Assembly: GCF_016863655.1 (NCBI RefSeq)
Contig: NZ_BOPH01000082.1
Coordinates: 124,001-188,000 of the forward strand
Direction: 5' to 3'
Source: Virgisporangium ochraceum
GTDB taxonomy: Bacteria; Actinomycetota; Actinomycetes; Mycobacteriales; Micromonosporaceae
DNA: 64,000 nt
Below are positions 8,184 through 15,749 of this stretch, piece by piece. Position numbers and translations under genes: made by a program. Each line of letters starts with the position of its first letter. Position 1 is the first letter of the stretch. The notes under the pieces were generated by a model. The model searched no databases and had not been told where the DNA came from. It saw only the letters and a list, made by a program, of their open reading frames with translations.

Positions 8184-9251
8184 GTGCAACGGGGGAGGCT
8201 TATTGTGCGCAGACGTGAAACGGAATCAGCGCGTTTTCGGGCACAACCGGCCGGCCGTCGAAATGGCGCTTCCCCGGCCGGAATCGCTCCCACCACCCGG
8301 AGCCTGAGGGCCGACGCCCTGCCGGACTCCGCGCTGGTGACCGACTCGTTCCTGCGTCCGACCTACACGCTGGAACAGATCCGGACCTTCCTCGCCGTCG
8401 CCTCGCGCGAGCACGTCACCCACGCCGCGCAGGTCCTGCGTCTCAGCCAACCCGCGGTCACGCAGCAGGTCCAGCTGCTCGAGCGCGCACTCGGCATCCG
8501 CCTGCTCGAACGGGTCGGTCGCAACGTCCGGCTCACCAACGCCGGGGTGGAGGTCGCCGGCGTCTGCCTCCTCGTCATGCGCGCGTTGGAGAACCTCGAG
8601 AAGGTGGTGCAGGGGCTGCGCGGTCTCGAACGTGGGTCGCTCACCATCGGCGCCACCGAGCTGACCGCATCCTTCTATCTGCCCGCGGTGCTCGGCCAGT
8701 TCGCCGCGAACCACCCGGGGATCAGCGTGGGCGTCGTGGTCGCGCCGGGCGACGAGGTGTGCGCGGAGGTGGCCTCCGGACAGCTCGAGTGCGGCCTGGT
8801 CGACGGGACGCACGAGGCGCAGCCCAACCTCGTGCGCACCGAGGTCGACAAGACCGACGTGGTGCTCGTGTCGCACCCCGGCCATCCCTTCGCCACGCGG
8901 ACCGACTTCTCCCGCGACATGCTGCGGTCGACGAGGTATCTGGTCTGGGCGCCCGGCTCCGCCACGGAGGCCCTCGTCGCGGAGGCGCTGGGCGACCACT
9001 ACGGTCTGGCCTCGCAGATGTTCGTGGGCAGCATGGAGGCCGCCCGCCGGTCGGTGCTGAGCTCGCCCCACTTCCTGGCGGCCATGCCGTCGGTCGCCGT
9101 TGCCGACGACATCGCCTCGGGTGCGCTGGCGGTGCTCGGACGCAACTGCGGCTGCCTGCCGGTGTACGCCGTGCGGCGCCAGGGCCCCGACAGTCCGGGT
9201 GTCGAGGCGGCCTGGCAGATGATGATCCGTCCGCACGAACAGACGTCGTGA
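8184..9251 (+). CDS. LysR-family transcriptional regulator
   Basis: This 355-residue protein has a LysR winged helix-turn-helix at about residues 62-120 (TLEQIRTFLAVASREHVTHA, then LSQPAVTQQVQLLERALG) followed by a periplasmic-binding-protein-like effector domain. The GTG at 8184 follows a good AAAAGGAG ribosome site and gives an unusual basic N-terminal extension of about 60 residues. A GTG near 8337 would start just before the HTH, so the true start is uncertain. It is divergent from the methyltransferase/monooxygenase pair and convergent with the ABC transporter operon (4 bases apart). It probably regulates one or both in response to a small ligand. Confidence 0.85.
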   Translation: MQRGRLIVRRRETESARFRAQPAGRRNGASPAGIAPTTRSLRADALPDSALVTDSFLRPTYTLEQIRTFLAVASREHVTHAAQVLRLSQPAVTQQVQLLERALGIRLLERVGRNVRLTNAGVEVAGVCLLVMRALENLEKVVQGLRGLERGSLTIGATELTASFYLPAVLGQFAANHPGISVGVVVAPGDEVCAEVASGQLECGLVDGTHEAQPNLVRTEVDKTDVVLVSHPGHPFATRTDFSRDMLRSTRYLVWAPGSATEALVAEALGDHYGLASQMFVGSMEAARRSVLSSPHFLAAMPSVAVADDIASGALAVLGRNCGCLPVYAVRRQGPDSPGVEAAWQMMIRPHEQTS

Positions 9252-9255
9252 CGCC

Positions 9256-9933
9256 TCAGACGCAGATCCGGGTGACCCGACCGGCCTCCATCTCGATCCG
9301 GCACGTCTGCAGCGGTGCGACCTCCTCGTCGCGGTGACTGGACATCACGACGGTCGCTCCCTGGTGCACCAGCTCCTTGATCGCGGTCAGGACGATCCGG
9401 GCCGACCCGTCGTCGAGGTGGGCGGTCGGCTCGTCGAGGATCAGGAGCTGCGGCTGCGGAGCGAGCGCCCGGGCGAGAGCGACCCGTTGGCGTTCCCCAC
9501 CAGACAACGCGTGCGGGAACGACGCGTGCTTGTCGCCGAGCTCGAACCGCTCGAGCCACGACCGTGCCGACCGGCGCGCCTCCGACCGGGACACCCCGAA
9601 TCTCCGGACGCCGGCCGCCACGTTGTCCAGCGCCGACAGGCTCTCGAACAGCGCCAGCTCCTGCTGCACCGTGCCGGTGCTGCGCCAGACCTGCTCGGCC
9701 TCCCGGTGGCTGCGGCCGGGCATCCACGAGCCGAGCGCCCACACCCGGCCCGCGGTGGGTGGGCAGAGCCCGTTGATGGCGCGCAGCAGGGTGGTCTTGC
9801 CGGCGCCGCTCGGGCCGGCGAGGACGATCCACTCGCCGCTGCAGCACTCGAACGTCACGTTCTCGACGAGCGTCACCTCGCCGACGCAGACGCTCAGGTC
9901 GCAGCAGCGGACGTTGACACAGGACTCACCCAT
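9256..9933 (-). CDS. Polar amino acid ABC transporter ATPase, Cys-rich N-terminus
   Basis: This 225-residue ABC ATPase of the GlnQ/polar-amino-acid type contains Walker A GPSGAGKTT, Q-loop TVQQELALF, signature LSGGERQ and Walker B LLILDEPT, all intact. It energises the two permeases encoded upstream. The first 31 residues contain six cysteines (positions 5, 10, 11, 16, 30, 31), including two adjacent pairs; such residues are rare in GlnQ-type ATPases and could bind metal or sense redox state. It is the last gene of the minus-strand operon and overlaps the binding-protein gene by 8 bases. Confidence 0.85.
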   Translation of the reverse strand: MGESCVNVRCCDLSVCVGEVTLVENVTFECCSGEWIVLAGPSGAGKTTLLRAINGLCPPTAGRVWALGSWMPGRSHREAEQVWRSTGTVQQELALFESLSALDNVAAGVRRFGVSRSEARRSARSWLERFELGDKHASFPHALSGGERQRVALARALAPQPQLLILDEPTAHLDDGSARIVLTAIKELVHQGATVVMSSHRDEEVAPLQTCRIEMEAGRVTRICV

Positions 9934-10807
9934 TGGGCCACACCTCGACGCTTCCCTGACGGGGGACCGGTGCGGTCGACGACGGGCCGAACCAACGGTC
10001 GTACATCTGGTCGTACTCGCCCGAGGCCATGATGTCCTGCAGCGCCAGGTCCACGGCGTTGCGCAGGGTCGAGTCGTTCTTGCGCATGGCGATGCCGTCC
10101 AGCTTCACGCCCGTGCCGCCGGGCACGTTCAGCACGGTGAGGTCGGGCTCGTTGCGGGCGTAGCTGGCGAGCACCTCGTAGTCCTCGGTCCACCCGGCGA
10201 TGGCGCCCTGCTTCACGGCCGCGAGGGCGGCCCGCTTGTCGCCGAACTCCTCGATCTCCGGGTCGCCGGTGACGCCGTTGCGCTTGAGCCATGCCTTCCA
10301 GTTGCCGATCGAACTGCTCCCTCGGCTCGCGCCGACCCGCTTGCCGACGAGGTCCTTGTAGGAGGTCGCGGTGTTCTTGCGGACGACGAAGGTCTGCACG
10401 GAGTGGAAGTAGGTCTGGCTGAAGTCGACCTGGTCTCCGCGCTTGCGGGTCTTGCTGATGCTCGCCACGGACAGGTCGACCTTGCCGTTCTGCAGGAAGC
10501 TGATCCGGGTGAGCTCGTCGACCTTCACCATTTCCAGCTTGACGCCCCACCGCTTGGCGATCGCGGCGGCGATGTCGTTGTCGAATCCGACCCACCGTCC
10601 CTGCTCGTCGAAGGAGCTGTGCGGCGGGTTGTCGACCCGGCTGCCCACCTTGAGGACGCCGCGCTTCTTGATCTCGTCGAGGAGGGACTGCGCGCCGGCG
10701 TTGGCCTCGCCGGCTTTCGCACAGCTCGCGCCGCCGAGCAGCAGTCCCACCACCAGCAGGATCCTCGCTGCCACCGGGCCGAACCGGGGTCTGGGTTTCC
10801 GCGCCAT
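9926..10807 (-). CDS. ABC transporter substrate-binding lipoprotein, polar amino acid type
   Basis: This 293-residue family-3 solute-binding protein begins with a basic signal peptide and a lipobox ending GGASC (Cys29), so it should be anchored outside the membrane. The mature part begins with a canonical SBP segment (LLDEIKKRGVLKVGSRVDNPP) and contains GFDNDIAAAIAKRWG and VGASRGSSS, placing it with binding proteins for glutamine, cystine and related polar amino acids. The ligand cannot be read from sequence. Gene order is osmC-like, permease, permease, binding protein, ATPase. The start is 8 bases after the second permease. Confidence 0.85.
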   Translation of the reverse strand: MARKPRPRFGPVAARILLVVGLLLGGASCAKAGEANAGAQSLLDEIKKRGVLKVGSRVDNPPHSSFDEQGRWVGFDNDIAAAIAKRWGVKLEMVKVDELTRISFLQNGKVDLSVASISKTRKRGDQVDFSQTYFHSVQTFVVRKNTATSYKDLVGKRVGASRGSSSIGNWKAWLKRNGVTGDPEIEEFGDKRAALAAVKQGAIAGWTEDYEVLASYARNEPDLTVLNVPGGTGVKLDGIAMRKNDSTLRNAVDLALQDIMASGEYDQMYDRWFGPSSTAPVPRQGSVEVWPNG

Positions 10808-10814
10808 GTGCCGT

Positions 10815-11456
10815 TCACCTCGCCTGCTTAGCGAATCGGATAGTCAGGTAGGACAGGGTCTGTGTGAGGACGGCGATGGTCACCAGGTAGATCGCCGCCG
10901 CGACGAGGAGCACCGTCAGCCAGCCGCTGGTGTCGGTTCGTTCGCTGAGGATGCGTGCCACGGTGGTGAGCTCGCCGATACCGAGCACCGTCAGCGCACC
11001 GGTGTCCTTGAGAAGCGAGACCCAGTGGGTTCCGAGCGCGTCGAGCGACCGGCGCAGCGTCCAGGGAATGCGGAACATCAGCCACTCGCGTGTCGGTGAG
11101 ATTCCCAGCAGCCGGGCCTGTTCCCGTAGCTGCGGCGGGTAGGCGGCCAGATAGGACCGCAGAGCCTCGCCGACGTGGGAGACGGAGTAGAGGAACAGGG
11201 CGACGAAGCCGCTGGCCACCAACGGCAGCGTCGTCGTCTGCGCCAGGGCGAACACGAGGATGAGGAGGGGTACTCCGCGCAGGATGGCCAGGCCTCCCTG
11301 CACCGACAACGTCACGCGGGGCGCGGCGACGCAGGCGGTCGCGTACACGATGCCGACCGCCAATGCGAGGCCGCCGGCCACAACCGCGCTGAACACGCTG
11401 AGCAGCAGCCCGCCCGGTCGCTGGTCCGGCAGCCCGATCAACAGGTTGACGATCAC
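10815..11456 (-). CDS. Polar amino acid ABC transporter permease (second)
   Basis: This 213-residue inner-membrane subunit has about five hydrophobic segments and the coupling-loop motif EQARLLGISPTREWLMFRIP, which is the EAA motif that docks with the ATPase. GTG at 11456 is chosen because it overlaps the stop of the upstream permease (GTGA); the open frame extends much further upstream but there only shadows other genes. It forms the channel together with the other permease and is driven by the ATPase at 9256-9933. Confidence 0.85.
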   Translation of the reverse strand: MIVNLLIGLPDQRPGGLLLSVFSAVVAGGLALAVGIVYATACVAAPRVTLSVQGGLAILRGVPLLILVFALAQTTTLPLVASGFVALFLYSVSHVGEALRSYLAAYPPQLREQARLLGISPTREWLMFRIPWTLRRSLDALGTHWVSLLKDTGALTVLGIGELTTVARILSERTDTSGWLTVLLVAAAIYLVTIAVLTQTLSYLTIRFAKQAR

Positions 11457-12175
11457 GCGCGTCCCCCGATCGGAACGCGCGGTGCGGATCCGGTCCGCAC
11501 GACCGGGGTGCGGCGGCGGGTGCCGAGGCGGTGCTCGAGGATGCGGGTCGCCGTCCAGATCAGGAAACTCAGGACGACGTACACGCCGGCGCCGATGGTG
11601 GCGTACCGCGTCACCTCGAACGTCTCGTGCGACCGGCCCTGCACCCAGCCGAACAGATCGGCGACCGGGAACAGCGCCGCGAACGCGGTGTTGTGCAGGT
11701 GATGGACCATCCGGGCGCCGGTCGGCGGGAGGCTGGCGGTGGCCGACTCGCGTACCAGGAGCCGGTACCGCCTCCACCTGGACAGTCCCAGAACCCGCGC
11801 CTGCTCGAGCCGGGCGGTGCCGAGTGACCGGTACCCGCTCCGGAAGATGACCGCGAGGTGACCCGTCGAGCCCAGCGCCAGCGCGACCACGATCGCCCAC
11901 GCCACCAGGACCATCCCGTCGGAGGTACCGGGAAAGGGGTTCGGCATCCAGGCGGGTGGTACCTGGGGCATGGCCGCGAGACCGGCGACGACGACGAGCA
12001 GGCTGGTGGGAACGCCACGAGTGAGCAGGATGACGAGGTCGGCCGGGTGTCGCACCAACGGCGACTGGCTCAGCGAGCCGGTGGCCAGTAACGCGGCGAG
12101 CGTCAACCCCGCGATGGCACTCGCCGCCCAGATGATGACCGTGCCGAGGATCGGCGTCAGGATGGCCGACGGCAT
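11453..12175 (-). CDS. Polar amino acid ABC transporter permease (first)
   Basis: This 240-residue permease has several membrane helices and an EAA-type loop, LEQARVLGLSRWRRYRLLV, of the family-3 amino acid uptake class. Two different permease subunits in one operon imply a heterodimeric channel. It lies 9 bases downstream of the OsmC-like gene and overlaps the second permease by 4 bases. The C-terminus is basic and proline-poor with no added domain. Confidence 0.85.
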   Translation of the reverse strand: MPSAILTPILGTVIIWAASAIAGLTLAALLATGSLSQSPLVRHPADLVILLTRGVPTSLLVVVAGLAAMPQVPPAWMPNPFPGTSDGMVLVAWAIVVALALGSTGHLAVIFRSGYRSLGTARLEQARVLGLSRWRRYRLLVRESATASLPPTGARMVHHLHNTAFAALFPVADLFGWVQGRSHETFEVTRYATIGAGVYVVLSFLIWTATRILEHRLGTRRRTPVVRTGSAPRVPIGGRA

Positions 12176-12184
12176 CGACGTGGA

Positions 12185-12703
12185 CTAGTCGCGCGCGGCC
12201 ACGACCCGTTCGGGACCGGCGACGCTCCCCGCCGGCGTCGGCGTGTCGGTGTACTCCCACTCCACGCGGACGCGGACGTCGATGCCGTCGCGCACCGAGG
12301 ACGTCACCGTGCAGTGCTTCTCGAAGACCTCCTCGCACCGGCGGGTGCGGCCCGAGCGCTCCATCAGCACCGGGCGGAGCACGACGTCGACGTGGTCGAT
12401 CCTCGGCAGCCCCTGCGAGTTCGGCGCCACCACGGCGACGACCTCGGAACGGAAGTCGTCGACGGGCAGATGGGCGTGGCGCAGGGTCTCCAGCAGGCTG
12501 GCCGAGAGGCAGTGTGCGATCGCGGATCCGAGCAGTGCCGGGGTCGCCGGCGCGGCGGCCTCGCCCACCGGGTCCGGTTCGTCGGACAGGTAGGACTCGC
12601 CGTGCTGACGGCCGTCCTCGCTGGCCTGTGACCGGAAGCGGTACCTGTCCTGGTGGTGCAGGTCGACTCGAAAGTATCGGCGATCCTGATTGCGCATCTC
12701 CAT
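12185..12703 (-). CDS. OsmC/Ohr-like peroxidase-family protein
   Basis: This 172-residue protein has the OsmC-family core: a beta-rich N-terminus, a central helix with the first conserved cysteine (TPALLGSAIAHCLSASL, near residue 94) and the second cysteine in FEKHCTVTSS. In OsmC/Ohr enzymes these two thiols reduce organic hydroperoxides using lipoyl or other dithiols. Both positions are ordinary Cys codons, so it is not a selenoprotein. As the first gene of the transporter operon it links uptake to thiol or peroxide chemistry. Some OsmC-like proteins of this length have no proven peroxidase activity. Confidence 0.8.
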   Translation of the reverse strand: MEMRNQDRRYFRVDLHHQDRYRFRSQASEDGRQHGESYLSDEPDPVGEAAAPATPALLGSAIAHCLSASLLETLRHAHLPVDDFRSEVVAVVAPNSQGLPRIDHVDVVLRPVLMERSGRTRRCEEVFEKHCTVTSSVRDGIDVRVRVEWEYTDTPTPAGSVAGPERVVAARD

Positions 12704-12933
12704 GGCGATTCATACCTTCCTGTTTGTCGCGGGTTGGTTCGCTTGGAGGAGGGCGGCGTGACGTAATGCAACCGATCGGATGGGACGCCGTGCTGCTGAA
12801 GGCCATTTCCGGCCTTCGGTGCGAGAATTACTGGTAAGTAAGTTCCGCGCCATTCGGTGTCGACTGTCACATCGTATTGACGGATACGTAGCGTTGCAAT
12901 ACATAAGCTAATTTCATTTCGGGAAGACAATCA

Positions 12934-12958
12934 AATCCATAAGGTCGTCTTATGGATT
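12934..12958. promoter_or_regulatory. Perfect inverted repeat, possible operator
   Basis: The arms AATCCATAAG (12934-12943) and CTTATGGATT (12949-12958) are perfectly complementary and separated by five bases. The site lies 231 bases upstream of the OsmC start and 29 bases before the tRNA-Sec -35 element. It could be an operator for the transporter operon or a hairpin; no poly-T follows it in either direction. Confidence 0.45.
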
Positions 12959-12986
12959 CGACCTTGGCCCGAAAGGCGCCTGAGCA

Positions 12987-13016
12987 TTGACGATGGCGGT
13001 CGATCTCCAGTAGGTT
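12987..13016 (+). promoter_or_regulatory. Promoter of tRNA-Sec
   Basis: A TTGACG -35 hexamer (12987-12992) and a TAGGTT -10 hexamer (13011-13016) are separated by 18 bases. Transcription would start within a few bases of the mature tRNA 5' end at 13024. This is a normal housekeeping-sigma arrangement for actinobacteria. Confidence 0.6.
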
Positions 13017-13023
13017 CTGGGGC

Positions 13024-13119
13024 GGAGGTGTCTGGGTGCCTGGTGGTCCCCGCGGTCTTCAAAACTGACGTGGCCGAGCACCTCGGCCAGGCGGGTTCGA
13101 TTCCCGTCCACCTCCGCCA
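13024..13119 (+). tRNA. selC: tRNA-Sec (anticodon TCA)
   Basis: The 96-base gene encodes its own CCA end (13117-13119) with discriminator G. The acceptor strands GGAGGTG and CACCTCC pair. The anticodon loop CTTCAAA at 13057-13063 presents TCA (13059-13061), which reads UGA. A long variable arm with an 8-bp stem (TGGCCGAG/CTCGGCCA) and a long D-arm, followed by a GTTCGATT T-loop, are the hallmarks of bacterial selenocysteine tRNA. It has its own promoter and is followed by a strong hairpin. It is 7.4 kb from selB with unrelated genes between. Confidence 0.95.
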
Positions 13120-13126
13120 ATGCGGA

Positions 13127-13153
13127 GCGCGCCCACGTTTTACGTGGGCGCGC
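13127..13153 (+). terminator. Hairpin terminator after tRNA-Sec
   Basis: A 12-bp perfect stem (GCGCGCCCACGT and ACGTGGGCGCGC) with a TTT loop begins 8 bases after the tRNA CCA end. No U-run follows, as is usual for actinobacterial intrinsic terminators. It probably ends the tRNA transcript and may also serve the convergent multicopper oxidase operon. Confidence 0.75.
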
Positions 13154-13219
13154 AGGCATGGGAGAATTCGTTGACCGGTGCTACTTAATAGGCGTTTTTC
13201 AGTATGAGAAATACGCTTC

Positions 13220-14773
13220 CTACACCACTTCGAAGTTGCCCATCATCGCCATGTCCTCGTGTTCGAGGTTGTGGCAATGGAATACAAATCGTCCTTTGTG
13301 GCCCGCGAAGCGGGCGATGACGGACACGTGCTCCGACGGGCGCAGATCGATGGTGTCCTTCCAGCCGGCATCGTAGGGACCACGGTCCTCGACGCCCCGC
13401 TGCAGCACCTGACACTGCACCAGGTGGATGTGGACGGGGTGGTGGAAGTCGGTCGTGAACCGCCAGATCTCCACGTCGCCCAGCCGCGGCGTGGCGTCGC
13501 TGCGACCCGGGTCGAACGGCTGCCCGTTGATCTCCCAGACATGGTCGCCGCTGGTGCGGAACACGAAGTCGCGGGTCGTCGTCGCCATCCGGGGACGCAG
13601 CGGCTCGATGGTGGACAGCCGCTGGGGAACCGAGCTGTCGTCGACGGCCCGCCGCCCCACCCGGAACTGCATGACGTCGGCGGTCGTGCCGCGGCCGAGG
13701 TCGTTCCGCAGGGTGACGGCCTGACCCGCGCGGTAACTGGAGAAGTCGACCACGATGTCGAACCGCTCCGCCGGCGCGATCTCGATCCGGTCGTGGGCGA
13801 TCGGACGTTCCAGCAGGCCGCCGTCGGACCCGATCTGGACCAGGCCCGTCCCGTCGGGCGGCGGCGGGTCGAGCGCGATCCGGTACCGGCGCGTATTCGA
13901 GGCGTTGAGGACGCGGAAGCGGTAGCGCACCGCGTCGACCTCGAGGGTGGGCCAGGGCGTCCCGTTGACCAGGATCACGTCGCCGGTGACGCCCTGGCGG
14001 TAGGGACGGGGCACACCGTGGCGGTGCAGCAGGGTCGGGTCGAGGGACGGGTAGAGCAGCGAGCCGTCGGCCCCGAACGCCCGGTCGGTGATCATGAGGG
14101 GAATCTCCCGGTCGCCGGCGGGCAGCGGCAGCGCCTCCTCCTCGTCGTCGCGGACCAGGTGGAAACCCAGCAGGCCCCGCCACACTCCCGGCCCGGTGAA
14201 GTCCATCCGGTGGTCGTGGTACCAGAGCGTCGCGGCCCGCTGGAGCACCGGGTACTCGTAGTCGCGGCTGCCCACCCGGATGTCCGCCCGCGGGTCGTGG
14301 TGTCCCGACGCGTGGCCCCCCGGCGGGAAGCCCTCCGGGATCAGCAGATCGGTCGGGTAACCGTCGCTGGACGCCGGCGTGTGCCCGCCGTGCAGGTGCA
14401 CGACGGTGGGGACGGGCAGCAGGTTGCGGTGGCGCACGACGGTGCGACGACCGCTCCGCGAGATGATCGTGGGCCCGGGGAACTCGCCGTCATAGCCCCA
14501 GATCCCGGTCGACACCCCGGGAATCAGCTCGACCCGGGCCGGCCGTTGCGTCAGCTCGTAGCGGTCGGTGTCGCCGTCCCGCGTCGGCTGCAGAACGCGG
14601 GGGACGCGCAGCGGAACCTGGAACGGCGCGGGCAAGGGCAGCTCACTGCGAAGCAGCCGCCCCGTCTCCGCCGGCGACGCGAGCCACGGCACGCTCGCGC
14701 CGGCGGCGGCCGCCGCACCGACCCCGCCGGCAAGCCCCAGCACGCGCCGGCGGTTCATCCGTGCCGGGCTCAT
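13220..14773 (-). CDS. Tat-exported multicopper oxidase (CotA/bilirubin oxidase-like)
   Basis: The 517-residue protein begins with a twin-arginine signal, MNRRRVLGLAGG, so it should be exported folded. All four copper-binding motifs are present: HLHGGH, WYHDH, HPVHIH and the terminal HCHNLEHEDMAMM, with Met as the axial type-1 ligand. The layout matches the CotA/bilirubin oxidase/phenoxazinone synthase branch with three cupredoxin domains. It could oxidise copper(I) or phenolic substrates with oxygen. The start at 14773 overlaps the stop of the upstream membrane gene (ATGA); a Met five codons later is also possible. Nearby metal-type MerR regulation fits a copper or metal role. Confidence 0.9.
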   Translation of the reverse strand: MSPARMNRRRVLGLAGGVGAAAAAGASVPWLASPAETGRLLRSELPLPAPFQVPLRVPRVLQPTRDGDTDRYELTQRPARVELIPGVSTGIWGYDGEFPGPTIISRSGRRTVVRHRNLLPVPTVVHLHGGHTPASSDGYPTDLLIPEGFPPGGHASGHHDPRADIRVGSRDYEYPVLQRAATLWYHDHRMDFTGPGVWRGLLGFHLVRDDEEEALPLPAGDREIPLMITDRAFGADGSLLYPSLDPTLLHRHGVPRPYRQGVTGDVILVNGTPWPTLEVDAVRYRFRVLNASNTRRYRIALDPPPPDGTGLVQIGSDGGLLERPIAHDRIEIAPAERFDIVVDFSSYRAGQAVTLRNDLGRGTTADVMQFRVGRRAVDDSSVPQRLSTIEPLRPRMATTTRDFVFRTSGDHVWEINGQPFDPGRSDATPRLGDVEIWRFTTDFHHPVHIHLVQCQVLQRGVEDRGPYDAGWKDTIDLRPSEHVSVIARFAGHKGRFVFHCHNLEHEDMAMMGNFEVV

Positions 14774-15234
14774 GTCGTCTCCGGGGCGGCCGCCGCGCGG
14801 CGCTGGCCGAAGGTGGACCGCCACGACCAGACCGTGAGCAGCGTCGAGGTGGCGAAGATCGCCAGGGCGAGCGGCACGTGGACACCGATCACCCGCTCGA
14901 TGCCCGAGGCGATCTGCAACGGCACGGCGATCGACACACCGAGACAGGCGAGTGCCGGCCACCCCCGTCCTCCGCCCGGCCGCCAGTACACGACGGCGAG
15001 GGCGGTCTCCGCCAGGCCCAGCGCGCCGACGACCTGGGAGTTGACGAAGTGGGCGCGCAGCATCTCGAAGTCGCCGGACATGAACCGTCCCGCGAAGGCG
15101 GCCTGCACCAGCACGGCCAGGGTGTGCGCGGTGAGGACGACCCGGAGGGCCCAGCGCAGCGGCCACGCCACGAGCGTGGCCGGTTGTTCTGCCGCGGCGT
15201 TTGCCGGCACCTGGGCTGTGGCGACCTGATCCAT
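14770..15234 (-). CDS. Four-helix membrane protein co-transcribed with multicopper oxidase
   Basis: This 154-residue protein has about four hydrophobic helices, an Ala-rich cytoplasmic N-terminus and a short basic C-terminus. I do not recognise a named family; the size and topology recall small DoxX-like or cytochrome-b561-like membrane proteins, but I see no clear haem-ligand pattern. Translation is coupled to the oxidase gene by a 4-base overlap, suggesting a role in copper delivery or electron transfer. It is preceded by a repeat-rich promoter (15254-15282). Confidence 0.7.
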   Translation of the reverse strand: MDQVATAQVPANAAAEQPATLVAWPLRWALRVVLTAHTLAVLVQAAFAGRFMSGDFEMLRAHFVNSQVVGALGLAETALAVVYWRPGGGRGWPALACLGVSIAVPLQIASGIERVIGVHVPLALAIFATSTLLTVWSWRSTFGQRRAAAAPETT

Positions 15235-15253
15235 GATCGCTCCCGCTTCATAC

Positions 15254-15282
15254 GTAGCGACGCTATACTGTAGTAACGCTAC
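15254..15282 (-). promoter_or_regulatory. Operator/promoter of multicopper oxidase operon
   Basis: Outer arms GTAGCG (15254-15259) and CGCTAC (15277-15282) form an inverted repeat, and the interval also reads as two direct copies of GTAG-N4-GCTA. On the minus strand a TATAGC hexamer (15262-15267) lies inside, 20 bases or so from the expected transcript start ahead of a GCGGGAG ribosome site. A repressor bound here would cover the -10 element. Confidence 0.5.
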
Positions 15283-15329
15283 TCCTTAGATGCGCCCGAC
15301 GACAGATCGAACCCGTGCCCGCTGAGGGG

Positions 15330-15361
15330 TTGCATCCTGTACCGGGGTACAGGCTTACCGT
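15330..15361 (+). promoter_or_regulatory. MerR-type promoter with palindromic operator in long spacer
   Basis: The palindrome CCTGTACC-GG-GGTACAGG (15336-15353) sits between a TTGCAT -35 (15330-15335) and a TTACCGT -10 region (15355-15361), giving a 19-20 base spacer. A dyad inside an overlong spacer is the classical layout at which MerR-family proteins twist DNA to activate transcription. The MerR gene two positions downstream is the obvious ligand. Confidence 0.75.
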
Positions 15362-15401
15362 CAGAGCTGACCGCGTTCGTCTGCCTGGTGGAGGATTTGT
15401 G

Positions 15402-15749
15402 ATGTCGATCGAGGTTCCTGCCGCGTGCACATTGCCGACGGCCGAACGTCCGTTGCGGGTGGCCGAGTTCGAGGACCTGTTCGCGACGGCGGTGCGCGAG
15501 GTGGAACCGGTCGGCGCGGGCCATGTCCGGGTGCGGCTCGCCGGGCCGGTGGGGCTGGAGGAGCGCGTCCGCGATCTCACCGCGCGGGAGACGCGGTGCT
15601 GTTCGTTCTTCACGTTCACGGTCTCGGCGCAGCCCACGGCCGACGGGGAGAGCGTGACGGTCGACGTGCGGGTGCCGGCGCCCTATGCCGGTGTGCTCGC
15701 GTCGCTGGCCGAGCGGGCCCGGACCGTGTCGGCGGGAGGGGCACCGTGA
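15402..15749 (+). CDS. Small conserved-type protein with RCCSFF motif, merR-linked
   Basis: This 115-residue soluble protein contains a vicinal cysteine pair in ETRCCSFFTFT near residue 66. I recall proteins of this type next to metal-sensing MerR genes in actinobacteria, but I cannot name a characterised family; the paired thiols suggest binding of a soft metal ion. ATG 15402 follows GGAGG (15389-15393) at normal spacing. It is the first gene after the MerR-type promoter and overlaps the merR-like gene by 4 bases (GTGA). Confidence 0.7.
   Translation: MSIEVPAACTLPTAERPLRVAEFEDLFATAVREVEPVGAGHVRVRLAGPVGLEERVRDLTARETRCCSFFTFTVSAQPTADGESVTVDVRVPAPYAGVLASLAERARTVSAGGAP

Larger units (their letters stand above)
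12704..13023. other. Intergenic region between the OsmC operon and tRNA-Sec
   Basis: This 320-base AT-richer stretch holds the promoter region of the minus-strand OsmC/ABC operon, a perfect 10-bp inverted repeat at 12934-12958 and the tRNA-Sec promoter at 12987-13016. I see no supported ORF in it. Confidence 0.6.

Noticed and set aside
12185-12703. OsmC-like protein as a selenoprotein linked to sel genes
   Set aside because: Both catalytic positions are plain Cys codons and there is no in-frame TGA.
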